Position numbers and translations under genes: made by a program. From Pseudonocardia sp. HH130630-07 (GTDB lineage: Bacteria > Actinomycetota > Actinomycetes > Mycobacteriales > Pseudonocardiaceae), in contig NZ_CP013854.1 in the NCBI RefSeq assembly GCF_001698125.1, positions 5,766,001 through 5,830,000 on the forward strand: 64,000 bases of DNA, read 5' to 3'. A model generated the notes under the pieces. It was not told the DNA's origin. It made no database searches and saw only the letters and a program-made list of their open reading frames with translations. Shown in pieces: positions 43,887 to 52,147 of this stretch (positions within the stretch are counted from its first letter, which is position 1; the number at the start of each line of letters is the position of its first letter).

Positions 43887-44678
43887 ATGACCAGCACCAC
43901 GCCCACGACCCTGCGCCCCGGGCTCTGCTCGGTGACCCTGCGCGAGCACTCCCGCGCGGACGTCGTGGAGCTGGCCCGGCGCAACGGGCTCGCCGCGATC
44001 GAGTGGGGCGCCGACCGGCACGTCCGGCCGGACGACCCGGCCGCCGTCGCCGACGCCGTCGAGCGCTGCCGCGACGCGGGGGTCGCGATCGCCTCCTACG
44101 GCACCTACCTGCGGCTCGGCTCCGGCGAGGATCCCGGCCCCGTGGTGTCCGCGGCCCGAGCGCTGGGCGCGCCCCGGTTGCGGGTCTGGGCCGGCACCGT
44201 CGGCTCGGCGGAGGCCGGTCCCGAGGACCGGGCCCGGGTCGCGGCCGCGGGGCGGGAGGTCGCCGACCGCGCCGCCGGGCAGGGGCTGACCGTCGGGCTG
44301 GAGTTCCACGGGAACACGCTCACCGACACCACGGCGTCGACCCTGGAGCTGCTCGAGCGGATCGACCGGCCCGGTGTGCTGGGCACCTACTGGCAGCCGC
44401 CGGTGGGCCTGCCCGCCGACGCGGCGCTGGCCGGTCTCGACGAGGTGCGCCGGCACCTGGTGGGCGTGCACGCGTTCTCCTGGTGGCCCGCGACGGAGCG
44501 GCTGCCGCTCTCGGCGCGCCGGGACCTGTGGGACGAGGTGGCCCGCCGGTTGCACGGGGAGCCGTTCGACGTCCTGCTCGAGTTCGTCGCCGGCGACGCC
44601 CCGGACCGGCTCGCCGAGGACGCCGCGGAGCTGCGCGCCCTGCTCACCACCCCGGGCGGTGCCCCGACCGCTCCGTGA
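43887..44678 (+). CDS. Sugar phosphate isomerase/epimerase-like TIM-barrel protein
   Basis: This 263-residue protein has the AP-endonuclease-2/xylose-isomerase-like barrel: GLCSVTLREHSRADVVELARRNGLAAIEWGAD, GVAIASYGTYLRLG, LRVWAGTVGS, GLTVGLEFHGNTLTDT and LVGVHAFSWWP. Glu and His in these segments would bind a metal ion. The ATG at 43887 has GAGG upstream, and a TAGGGT -10 element lies at 43744-43749. It precedes a LacI regulator by ~100 bp, which fits carbohydrate metabolism; the substrate is unknown. Confidence 0.85.
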   Translation: MTSTTPTTLRPGLCSVTLREHSRADVVELARRNGLAAIEWGADRHVRPDDPAAVADAVERCRDAGVAIASYGTYLRLGSGEDPGPVVSAARALGAPRLRVWAGTVGSAEAGPEDRARVAAAGREVADRAAGQGLTVGLEFHGNTLTDTTASTLELLERIDRPGVLGTYWQPPVGLPADAALAGLDEVRRHLVGVHAFSWWPATERLPLSARRDLWDEVARRLHGEPFDVLLEFVAGDAPDRLAEDAAELRALLTTPGGAPTAP

Positions 44679-44781
44679 CCGGTCAACCGGCCGGGTCGGC
44701 CGGGCCGGGACCGCTGCTATCCTGCGCCGGAACGGCATCCGTTCGGCGATGGGACCAGCGAGCAGTCGGGAGAGAGGTTCC

Positions 44782-45870
44782 GTGACGGACCCCTCCGGCG
44801 ACGAGGTGGAGACCACGGGGCGCCGCAAGACGGCGACCATCGTCGACGTCGCCCGTCAGGCGGCGGTGTCGACCGCGACCGTGTCCCGGGTGCTGAACGG
44901 CAACTACCCGGTGGCGGCAGGCACCCGGGACCGGGTCCTGCACGCGGTCGACGACCTCGGCTACGCGGCCAACGCCAACGCCAGGGCACTGGTCCGTGCG
45001 GGCTCGCGCACCATCGGCGTCGTCATCCTCGAGATCGTCGACCCCTTCTTCGGCTACATCCTGCGCGGGGTCGAGCGGGCGACGACGTCCTCGAACCGGG
45101 TGGCCATGGTCGCGTCCACCGGCGGCGACCCCGAGCGCAAGATCGAGCTCCTCGACCGGATGACCGAGCAGCGGGCCGACGCGGTGATCCTGGTGGGCGG
45201 CTCCCACTCCGATCGCTCCTACCAGCGGCGCCTCGCCGACCGCGCACGCACGCTCGACCGGATGGGCAGCGTGCTGGTGCTCTGCGGGCACCCGCCGATG
45301 CCCTCGACGATCCCCGCCCGCTGCGCGACCTACGACAACGAGGGCGGGGCGTTCGCCGCGACGGAGCACCTGCTCGCGCACGGCCACCGGCACATCGTCC
45401 ATCTCGCCGGGCCGTCCGGACTCTCGACCAGCGACGACCGCGTCGACGGCTACCGGCGGGCGCTGCGCGCGCGCGGCGTCGAACCCATCCGCGACCTCGT
45501 CCGGCCCGGCCGGTACAACCGCGTCTCCGGCTACCACCGGACACAGGCGATGCTGGCCGAGGGCCTGCACTTCACCGCGGTCTTCGCCGGGAACGACGGT
45601 GTCGCGGCCGGGGTGTACGACGCGCTCGACGAGGCCGGCCTCTCCGTCCCGGGCGACGTGTCGATCGTCGGGTACGACGACACCCCGGAGTCCACGGAGC
45701 TGCGGCCCCGGCTGACGACCGTGCACGTGCCGCTGGAGGAGATGGGCCGGGAGGCGGTCCGGGTCGCGACCGAGTCCGCGGACTCCTACTCCCGCCAGCA
45801 GTCCGGGACGGTCATGCTCGGCACCTATCTCGTCCCCCGCGACTCCGTCGCGGCGCCCCGCAGCGGCTGA
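44782..45870 (+). CDS. LacI-family transcriptional regulator
   Basis: This 362-residue regulator has the LacI helix-turn-helix (ATIVDVARQAAVSTATVSRVLNGNYPV) and hinge (ALVRAGSRTIGVVI). Its sugar-binding domain contains NEGGAFAATEHLLAHGHRHIVHLAGP, FAGNDGVAAGVYDALDEAGLSVPGDVSIVGYDDTPES and RPRLTTVHVPLEEMGREA. GTG 44782 was preferred because AGAGAGG lies just upstream; a TATCCT -10 element lies at 44718-44723. It probably regulates the preceding isomerase gene. The 3' end overlaps the convergent histidine-phosphatase gene by 46 bp. Confidence 0.9.
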   Translation: MTDPSGDEVETTGRRKTATIVDVARQAAVSTATVSRVLNGNYPVAAGTRDRVLHAVDDLGYAANANARALVRAGSRTIGVVILEIVDPFFGYILRGVERATTSSNRVAMVASTGGDPERKIELLDRMTEQRADAVILVGGSHSDRSYQRRLADRARTLDRMGSVLVLCGHPPMPSTIPARCATYDNEGGAFAATEHLLAHGHRHIVHLAGPSGLSTSDDRVDGYRRALRARGVEPIRDLVRPGRYNRVSGYHRTQAMLAEGLHFTAVFAGNDGVAAGVYDALDEAGLSVPGDVSIVGYDDTPESTELRPRLTTVHVPLEEMGREAVRVATESADSYSRQQSGTVMLGTYLVPRDSVAAPRSG

Positions 45871-46433
45871 CCGGACGCCCGTACCGTCCAGCGGTCCGGG
45901 CCGCCGCGCAGGTCGGTGACGGTCAGCGGGCCGGCGTCGATCCGCCAGAACCCGGCGGGCGGGGCGCCGAGCACCAGGACGACCGCGGCCCGTGCCACCG
46001 CCGGCCCGCAGACGGCCACGGTGTGGCCGCCGCCGGCTCCCCCGAGCCAGCCGGACACCCGTTCCAGCAGGTCGAGCAGCGACTCGCCGCCGTGCGGCGC
46101 GGCCGCGGGATCGTCGAGCCAGCTCCGCAACCCCGCCGGTTCGGCGGCGGCCACCGCGCCGAGGGTCCGGCCGGACCAGCGTCCCGCGTCCCAGTCGCGC
46201 AGGTCCCGGTCCGGGGACCCGTCCCGGCCGAGCGCGGCGCAGGTGGACGCCGAGGCCGGGTCCGGCGCGTGCCGGTGACGGTCCGCACGCAGCGGGGGCG
46301 ACGCGGCGAGATCCGCGACGGCGCCGGGGGCCGCCGGCTCACCGGCCGGGAACGCCGCGACCCGCGTCCCGGCGGTCGCCGCGTGCACGACGAACGTGAT
46401 CCGCGCGGACCCCCGGTTCACTTGACCCGGCAC
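45825..46433 (-). CDS. Degenerate histidine phosphatase-superfamily protein, CbtAB-associated
   Basis: This ~200-residue protein has the layout of phosphoglycerate mutase-like phosphatases: RDLRDWDAGRWSGRTLGAVAAAEPAGL, then APHGGESLLDLLERVSGWL. The catalytic RHG triplet is replaced by VHA (FVVHAATAGTR), and the second active His by CGPA (VAVCGPAVARAAV). It is therefore probably not a normal phosphatase. Similar degenerate proteins sit beside cbtB/cbtA in other actinobacteria. Starts at GTG 46433 or GTG 46421 are both possible. It is divergent from cbtB with 69 bp between. Confidence 0.75.
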   Translation of the reverse strand: MPGQVNRGSARITFVVHAATAGTRVAAFPAGEPAAPGAVADLAASPPLRADRHRHAPDPASASTCAALGRDGSPDRDLRDWDAGRWSGRTLGAVAAAEPAGLRSWLDDPAAAPHGGESLLDLLERVSGWLGGAGGGHTVAVCGPAVARAAVVLVLGAPPAGFWRIDAGPLTVTDLRGGPDRWTVRASGQPLRGAATESRGTR

Positions 46434-46502
46434 CGATCCGGGAGCACCATTTCTCTGCGCATCTCTTCAGATGTACACCCTTTGACCTCCGGAGCGACAG
46501 CG

Positions 46503-46718
46503 ATGACCCAGGCCGCACCCACCCCGATCAGCGGAGGCGTCCCCGCACCCGTCCCGCTGCGCGAGATCGCACCGTGGGCGGTGTTCGGGGGTGTCGCCCT
46601 GCTGGCGCTGCTCTACCTGGTGGGCATGGACCAGGGCGTGACGACGCTGGTGCCCGGCGAGCTGATCCACGAGTTCGTCCACGACGGCCGGCACCTGCTC
46701 GGCTTCCCCTGCCACTGA
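46503..46718 (+). CDS. cbtB: CbtB, small cobalt transporter subunit
   Basis: This 71-residue protein has a single membrane helix (AVFGGVALLALLYLVGMDQG) and the C-terminal metal-binding cluster HEFVHDGRHLLGFPCH, which is diagnostic of CbtB. It works with CbtA, encoded 10 bp downstream, in cobalt uptake for cobalamin synthesis. GGAG lies 8 bp before ATG 46503. The 69-bp upstream gap is too short for a cobalamin riboswitch. Confidence 0.92.
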   Translation: MTQAAPTPISGGVPAPVPLREIAPWAVFGGVALLALLYLVGMDQGVTTLVPGELIHEFVHDGRHLLGFPCH

Positions 46719-46728
46719 TCGGGGTCGG

Positions 46729-47469
46729 GTGATGGTCGTACGGAACCTGCTGGTCCGGGGCATGCTCGCGGGCCTCGTCGCCGGGCTCGCCGGCTTCCTG
46801 TTCGCCCGCCTGGTCGGTGAGCCCGCGCTGGACGGCGGCATCGCCTTCGAGGACGCGATGGCGCACGCCGCGGGAGCCCACGAGCACGAGGAGCTGGTGA
46901 GCCGGGGGGTCCAGGCGAACGCCGGGCTCGGGGTCGCCTACGTCGTCTACGGCGTCGCGATCGGCGGTATCGTCGCGCTCGTCGTCGCCGGGGCGCGGGG
47001 GCGGCTGGGCCCGGCCGGGTCGCGGGCGACGGCCGTGGTCGTCACCCTGCTCGGCTTCGTCTCGGCGGTGCTGCTGCCGCTGCTGAAGTATCCGGCCAAT
47101 CCCCCGGCCTCGACCGAGGACGAGACCATCGGTTCGCGCACCGGGCTGTTCCTGGTGTTCGTCGCGATCTCGGTGGCGCTGGTGGTCGTCGCCGTCGTCG
47201 TCGCCCGCCGGCTCGCGGTCACGCTCGGCTGGTGGAACGCCGGGGTCGCGGCCGGAGCCGGGTACGTCGTGCTGCTCCTCGTCGTCGGCGCACTGATGCC
47301 GGCGGTCGCCGAGACCCCCGGCGACTTCCCGGCGACCGTGCTCTACGACTTCCGGATCGCGGCGCTCGGCGCGCAGGCGGTGGTGTGGGGGGTGCTCGCC
47401 GTCGTGCTCGGTGCGCTCGTGCACGAGCGCCGGAGCGCCCCGGCCGGGGACCGCACCGCCGTCGGCTGA
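46729..47469 (+). CDS. cbtA: CbtA, cobalt transporter membrane subunit
   Basis: This 246-residue protein has about six membrane helices. The CbtA features are NLLVRGMLAGLVAGLAGFLFARLVGEP at the start, an AHAAGAHEHEELVSRGVQ loop containing His residues that may bind metal, and LLPLLKYPANPPA. It is the channel partner of CbtB. GTG 46729 or ATG 46732 may be the start. The gene ends 13 bp before the convergent ABC ATPase gene. Confidence 0.92.
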   Translation: MMVVRNLLVRGMLAGLVAGLAGFLFARLVGEPALDGGIAFEDAMAHAAGAHEHEELVSRGVQANAGLGVAYVVYGVAIGGIVALVVAGARGRLGPAGSRATAVVVTLLGFVSAVLLPLLKYPANPPASTEDETIGSRTGLFLVFVAISVALVVVAVVVARRLAVTLGWWNAGVAAGAGYVVLLLVVGALMPAVAETPGDFPATVLYDFRIAALGAQAVVWGVLAVVLGALVHERRSAPAGDRTAVG

Positions 47470-47482
47470 GGCTACCGAGGCC

Positions 47483-48265
47483 TCAGACCCGCGGGCGGGG
47501 CAGCACCAGCGGGGTCCCGGTCAACGGGTCGGGCAGCACGAGGGCGTCGACCCCGAACACCGACCGGACCAGCTCCTCGGTCACGACCTCGGCCGGCGGC
47601 CCCTCGGCGACGATCCGGCCCTCGCGCAGGGCGACGAGATGGTCGGCGTAACGGGCGGCCAGCTCCAGGTCGTGCAGCACCATCACCACCGTCCGCCCCC
47701 GTTCGCGGTTGACCCGCCGCAGCAGGTCCAGGACGTCGAGCTGGTGGGCCAGGTCCAGGAAGGTGGTGGGCTCGTCGAGCAGCATCGTCTCCGGCGACTG
47801 GGCCAGGACCAGCGCGATCCAGGCGCGCTGGCGCTGGCCGCCGGACAGCTCCGCGACCGGCCGGTCGGCCAGGCCGGCGAGGTCCGTCGCCGCCAGCGCG
47901 TCCGCCACGGCCGTCTCGTCGTCGGCCGACCACTGGCGGAACCAGCGCTGGTGCGGGTGCCGCCCGCGGCCCACGAGGTCGGCCACGGTGATGCCGTCCG
48001 GGGCGACCGGCTGCTGCGGCAGCATGCCGAGCCGGCGGGCCAGCTCGGCCGCGGGCCACGAGGTCAGCGCGGTGCCGTCGAGGTGCACCCGGCCGGACCG
48101 CGGCCGGAGCAGCCCGGCCAGCCCGCGCAGCAGCGTGGACTTCCCGCAGCCGTTCGGACCGACGATCGCGGTCGTCCGGCCCGGCGGGATCGCGATCGTG
48201 GCGTCGTGCACCACGGTCCGCTCCGGCACGTAGGCCAGTCGCAGGTCCTGCCCGGTCAGCGTCAT
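47483..48265 (-). CDS. Iron-siderophore-type ABC transporter ATPase (FecE/FepC-like)
   Basis: This 260-residue ATPase has Walker A GPNGCGKST, signature LSGGQRQRAWIALVLAQ, Walker B MLLDEPTTFLDLAHQ (the TTFLDLAHQ stretch is typical of siderophore importers) and H-loop VLHDLELAARYADH. It energises the two FecCD-type permeases encoded upstream. ATG 48265 overlaps the permease stop. The substrate could be a ferric siderophore or another metallophore. Confidence 0.93.
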   Translation of the reverse strand: MTLTGQDLRLAYVPERTVVHDATIAIPPGRTTAIVGPNGCGKSTLLRGLAGLLRPRSGRVHLDGTALTSWPAAELARRLGMLPQQPVAPDGITVADLVGRGRHPHQRWFRQWSADDETAVADALAATDLAGLADRPVAELSGGQRQRAWIALVLAQSPETMLLDEPTTFLDLAHQLDVLDLLRRVNRERGRTVVMVLHDLELAARYADHLVALREGRIVAEGPPAEVVTEELVRSVFGVDALVLPDPLTGTPLVLPRPRV

Positions 48266-49299
48266 CCGCTCGCTCCGATCCGTTTGCCGCGCACCAGCAG
48301 CGCGATGAGTACGGGTGCGCCGACGACCGCTGTCACCACGCCGACCGGCAGCTCGTGCGGCACGAAGGCGGCGCGGGCCACGAGATCGGCCGCGACGACC
48401 ACGGCGGCGCCCGTCCCGGCCGAGGTGAGCAGGCCGGGGCTGCGCCCGGCGAGTACCCGGCGCACGATCTGCGGCGCGACCAGCGCGACGAACCCGACGG
48501 GTCCGGCCGAGGCCGTCACGAGCGCGGAGAGACCGATCGCGGCCGCGAGCAGCACGATCCGGGCCCGCCCGATCCGCGGGGACAGCACGCGGGCCAGGTC
48601 GTCCCCCAGCTCCAGCAGGTGCAGCCGGCGCACCGACGCGAGCGCCACCGGCAGCAGCACCGCCAGCCCGGCCGCGACCGGCAGGAGATCCGGCCACGAC
48701 CGCCCGGACAGGCTCCCGACCAGCCAGATCGCCGCCGCGTAGGCCGCGTTCACATCGGCCCGCCCGAGCAGGAACGTCGCCGCGGAGGTCAGCATGGCCG
48801 CGATCCCGATGCCGACGAGGACCAGCCGGTAGCCGGAGTACCCGTTCCGCCAGGCGACCGCGTACACCGCGACGGCGGCGACCGCGGCCCCGGCGAGCGC
48901 ACCGCCGGTCACCCCGGCCGACGACGCGCCGAACCCGATGATCATCACGACCGCCCCCGCGGAGGCACCCGCGTTCACCCCGATGACGTCCGGGCTGACC
49001 AGCGGGTTCCCCGCGAGCCGCTGCAGTACGGCGCCCGCGACGCCGAACGCCGCGCCCACCGCGATGCCGACCAGCGCGCGCGGCAGACGATGGGTCACGA
49101 CGACGTCGTAGGTGATCAGGGTGCCGTGTCCGGCCAGGGTGTCGAGCACCGTGCCGAGCGGTAGCGGGTACTCGCCGATCGTCACCGCGGCCAGCCCGAC
49201 GGCGACAGCGACCACCCACACCACCGTGCCGAGGACGAGACCACGGACCCCCAGCCGGGCCGAGACCGGTCCGGTGCGGACCAGGAACGTCCGCGTCAC
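48262..49299 (-). CDS. FecCD-family ABC permease (second)
   Basis: This 345-residue permease has ~10 membrane helices and family motifs HRLPRALVGIAVGAAFGVAGAVLQRLAGNPLVSPDVIGVNAGASAGAV in adjacent pieces, and GPVGFVALVAPQIVRRVLAGRSPG, which contacts the ATPase. GTG 49299 overlaps the first permease stop (GTGA), and its own stop overlaps the ATPase start. Confidence 0.92.
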   Translation of the reverse strand: MTRTFLVRTGPVSARLGVRGLVLGTVVWVVAVAVGLAAVTIGEYPLPLGTVLDTLAGHGTLITYDVVVTHRLPRALVGIAVGAAFGVAGAVLQRLAGNPLVSPDVIGVNAGASAGAVVMIIGFGASSAGVTGGALAGAAVAAVAVYAVAWRNGYSGYRLVLVGIGIAAMLTSAATFLLGRADVNAAYAAAIWLVGSLSGRSWPDLLPVAAGLAVLLPVALASVRRLHLLELGDDLARVLSPRIGRARIVLLAAAIGLSALVTASAGPVGFVALVAPQIVRRVLAGRSPGLLTSAGTGAAVVVAADLVARAAFVPHELPVGVVTAVVGAPVLIALLVRGKRIGASG

Positions 49300-50321
49300 A
49301 GCGCCGACACCGTCCGTGTCCGGACCAGGTGGAGGAACACCGGCCCGCCGAGCAGCGCCGCGGTGACCCCGATCTGGATCTCCTCCGGCGCGATCACGAT
49401 CCGGCCGGCGACGTCGGCCAGCAGCACCAGACCCATCGCCAGCAGCGCGGAGAGCGGCAGCACCCACCGGTGTGCGGTGCCCACCAGCGTCCGGGCGGCG
49501 TGCGGGGCGACCAGCCCGACGAACGCGACCGGCCCGGCCAGCGCCGTCGCCGTCCCGGCGAGCACGACCACGGCGGCCAGGCCGGTGACCCGGGTGACGC
49601 CCGGACGCGCGCCGAGGCCGCGCGCGGTGTCCTCCCCCAGCGCGACGGCGTCGAGCCGGCGCGTCAGCGCCACCGCCAGCACGAGCCCGGCCAGGACGAA
49701 CGGCAGCGCCTGCAGCACGGTGGTCAGCTCGGCACGGGCCAGCGATCCGATCACCCAGTACCGGTAGCGCGCGAACAGTTCCCGGTCGAGCAGGACGAAC
49801 GCCGACGTCAGGGCGGTGAGCAGGGCCGAGACCGCGGCACCGGCCAGTGCCAGCTTCACCGGCGTCGCGCCGTCACGGCCGGACCCGCCGACGGCGTACA
49901 CCGCGGCCGCGGCGACCGCTCCCCCGGCGAACCCGAACCACACGTGCCCGGCCAGCGAGCCGATGCCGGCCGTGGACATCACCAGGATCATCGCCGCGGC
50001 GGCCCCGGCGTTGACCCCCAGCGTCCCCGGACCGGCCAGCGGATTGCGGGTGACCCCCTGGGCTACGGCGCCGGCGAGGCCGAGGCACCCACCGGCCAGC
50101 AGGCCGGCCAGCGTGCGCGGGATCCGCACGTGCCGCACGACGAAGTCCGCCTGATCTCCGGAGAAGCGCAGCATCCCGTCTGCCAGCTCACCCCAGGACA
50201 GCGGCCGGGCCCCGACCTTCATCGACAGCACCGTCGCGACGAGGACCAGCGACACCGCGGCGGGCAGCGCCCACGCCGTCGTGGCCCGGGTCCGGAACCG
50301 GGCCGGCGCCGTGGCGGTCAC
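49296..50321 (-). CDS. FecCD-family ABC permease (first)
   Basis: This 341-residue paralogue of the next permease has the same motifs (RIPRTLAGLLAGGCLGLAGAVAQGVTRNPLAGPGTLGVNAGAA in pieces; GPVAFVGLVAPHAARTLVGTAHRW). The two form the heterodimeric channel. GTG 50321 overlaps the end of the binding-protein gene (GTGA). Confidence 0.92.
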   Translation of the reverse strand: MTATAPARFRTRATTAWALPAAVSLVLVATVLSMKVGARPLSWGELADGMLRFSGDQADFVVRHVRIPRTLAGLLAGGCLGLAGAVAQGVTRNPLAGPGTLGVNAGAAAAMILVMSTAGIGSLAGHVWFGFAGGAVAAAAVYAVGGSGRDGATPVKLALAGAAVSALLTALTSAFVLLDRELFARYRYWVIGSLARAELTTVLQALPFVLAGLVLAVALTRRLDAVALGEDTARGLGARPGVTRVTGLAAVVVLAGTATALAGPVAFVGLVAPHAARTLVGTAHRWVLPLSALLAMGLVLLADVAGRIVIAPEEIQIGVTAALLGGPVFLHLVRTRTVSAL

Positions 50322-51349
50322 TCCGGATGGACCAGGTCCGCGACGCGCTTCGCGGCGAACGGGGCCCGGATCCCCGCCGCGCGGTCGGCGAACAGGAACG
50401 GGAACACCCGCCCGGAGCGCACGGCCGCACTGCCGGCCAGCGCCGGGTCGGTGCGGATCTGCTGCACGTCGGCCTCGCCGTCGGCCTCCGTGGTCGTCGC
50501 GTCGCAGCAGGTGGAGGTGAGGATGACGTCCGGGTTCCTGGCGATCAGCTCCTCCTTGGACACCGCGACGTGGCGGCGCCCGGTGAGGTCGCCGAACGCG
50601 TTCTGCGCACCGGCCATCTCCAGCACCCGGCTGCCGAAGTCGATGCCGGACGCGACGCGGTAACTGCCGTCGTCGTCGTTGATCAGGATCGCCACCCGCG
50701 GGCGCGGCAGATCCGCCGTCCGCTGCTGGACCGCGGTCACCCGGGTCTGCAGGTCGGCGACCAGCTCGTCGGCCCGCCCGGAGGTGCCCAGCACCCGGCC
50801 GAGCGAGCGGAGGTCGTCGTAGACCGTGTCCATCGAGACCCGGGCCGGGTCGATCGCCTCGTCGGACAGGCCGTCCGCCGAGGGGCACAGCGGCGCGTTG
50901 ACCCAGGTCCGCACGCCGAGCGCGCCCAGGTCGGCGCGGGTGCTGACCGACTCGTCGCCGGTCGCGGAGAAGACGTTGTTGTACCCGGCCAGTACGAAGT
51001 CGGGGTTCGTCGCGAGCAGCGCCTCCCGCTGCGGCAGGTCCGGCTGGTACGGCACCGCGGCCTGGGCACCGGCGTACGGCTCGAGCACCTGCGCGTCGAG
51101 GAACGCGGTGCCGACCAGCCGGTCCGACGCGCCCAGCGCGTGCACCATCTCGATCGCGGGCTGGTAGAGCGCGTAGATCCGCTGCGGCGGGGACGGGACC
51201 GTCACCTCGATCCCGCAGTTCACCTCGGTGACCCCGGGGCCGGACGGGGCGGCGTCCGGGGCCGGCGGGCCACCGCAGGCCGACAGGCCGATGGCCAGTG
51301 CCGACAGCACGGCGACCGACAGACCCCGGCGGGTGGACCGAACGGACAT
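50318..51349 (-). CDS. Siderophore-type ABC substrate-binding lipoprotein (FecB/FepB-like)
   Basis: This 343-residue receptor has a signal peptide with lipobox Cys25 (GLSACGG) and a TroA/FecB-type fold: PQRIYALYQPAIEMVHALGASDRLVG, ATNPDFVLAGYNN, and LIARNPDVILTSTCC. A Cys-Cys pair and acidic stretch (TCCDATTTEADGEAD) near the C-terminal lobe are unusual for simple siderophore receptors. It is first in a four-gene coupled operon. No DtxR/IdeR-type box was recognised upstream. Confidence 0.9.
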   Translation of the reverse strand: MSVRSTRRGLSVAVLSALAIGLSACGGPPAPDAAPSGPGVTEVNCGIEVTVPSPPQRIYALYQPAIEMVHALGASDRLVGTAFLDAQVLEPYAGAQAAVPYQPDLPQREALLATNPDFVLAGYNNVFSATGDESVSTRADLGALGVRTWVNAPLCPSADGLSDEAIDPARVSMDTVYDDLRSLGRVLGTSGRADELVADLQTRVTAVQQRTADLPRPRVAILINDDDGSYRVASGIDFGSRVLEMAGAQNAFGDLTGRRHVAVSKEELIARNPDVILTSTCCDATTTEADGEADVQQIRTDPALAGSAAVRSGRVFPFLFADRAAGIRAPFAAKRVADLVHPE

Positions 51350-51457
51350 CGCAGCTCCCAGCGGACGGATACATCGGCAAGATTGACGAGCTGTTCATAT
51401 GTCATGGACCGCTTCGTGCGCCAGAGTCCGGCTCGTGACGGTGACGCAGACCGCCTG

Positions 51458-51487
51458 TTGACCGGAATCCGAAATATTGCATATCGT
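51458..51487 (+). promoter_or_regulatory. Candidate promoter for a leaderless GntR mRNA
   Basis: TTGACC (51458-51463), an 18-bp spacer and TATCGT (51482-51487) place the transcription start at or next to the A of ATG 51495, and no ribosome site precedes that ATG. The AT-rich stretch ATATTGCATATCGTACG also looks like a GntR operator over the -10 region. Confidence 0.55.
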
Positions 51488-51494
51488 ACGTGTC

Positions 51495-52145
51495 ATGCCG
51501 ATCCCGTCCGAGCGCTCCGGAGCCGCCCGCACCCTGCTACGCGACCAGGCGTTCCGGGCACTGCGGGCCGCGATCGTCGACGGGACGCTGCGCCCCGGCG
51601 AGCGGCTGCACGACGCGGAGATCTGCGACTGGCTCGCCGTGTCCCGCACGCCGGTGCGCGAGGCACTGGCCCGGCTGGAGCAGATCGGCCTGGTCACGGT
51701 GCGGCCGGGCAGTTCCACCACGGTCAGCGAGCTGGACGTCCGCAGCACCGTGGAGGCCCAGACCGTCGCCGCGGCGATGCACGAGCTGGCGGCCCGGGCC
51801 GCCGTCCCGGGCCTCGTGGCCGCGGATCTCGACACGATGACCGTGGCGAACCGGGAGTTCGCCGCCGCGCTGGCCGTCGCCGACGTGGACGCCGCGATCG
51901 CCGCCGACGACGCGTTCCACGGCGTGTTCGTGCGGGTCGCCAGCAACCGCAGGGCGACCGCGGTGCTCGACGACGTGACCCCGCTGCTGCGGCGGATGGA
52001 ACGAGTCCGCTTCGCCTCGCTCACTGGGCGGTCGTCGGTCGCCCAGCACGACCGGATCGTCGGACTCGCCCGGGCCGGTGACGCCGAGGGCGCTGCCCGG
52101 GCCACCCGGGACAACTGGATGACGCTGCGACCCGACCAGGAGTGA
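51495..52145 (+). CDS. GntR-family regulator, FadR (FCD) subgroup
   Basis: This 216-residue protein has a winged helix at the N-terminus (DQAFRALRAAIVDGTLRPGERLHDAEICDWLAVSRTPVREALARLEQIGLV in pieces). A helical FCD domain follows, with metal/ligand residues in DDAFHGVFVRVASN and QHDRIVGLARAGD. It lies directly upstream of the ACC deaminase gene (stop 52145, next ATG 52148) and so is likely its regulator. Confidence 0.9.
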   Translation: MPIPSERSGAARTLLRDQAFRALRAAIVDGTLRPGERLHDAEICDWLAVSRTPVREALARLEQIGLVTVRPGSSTTVSELDVRSTVEAQTVAAAMHELAARAAVPGLVAADLDTMTVANREFAAALAVADVDAAIAADDAFHGVFVRVASNRRATAVLDDVTPLLRRMERVRFASLTGRSSVAQHDRIVGLARAGDAEGAARATRDNWMTLRPDQE

Positions 52146-52147
52146 CC

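Noticed and set aside
46434..46502. Cobalamin riboswitch upstream of cbtB
   Set aside because: The gap is only 69 bp and lacks the conserved B12-box; too short for the structure.
51350..51494. DtxR/IdeR iron box upstream of the siderophore-type operon
   Set aside because: No sequence close to the 19-bp consensus was found; the palindromic ATATG-rich stretch fits the GntR gene better.
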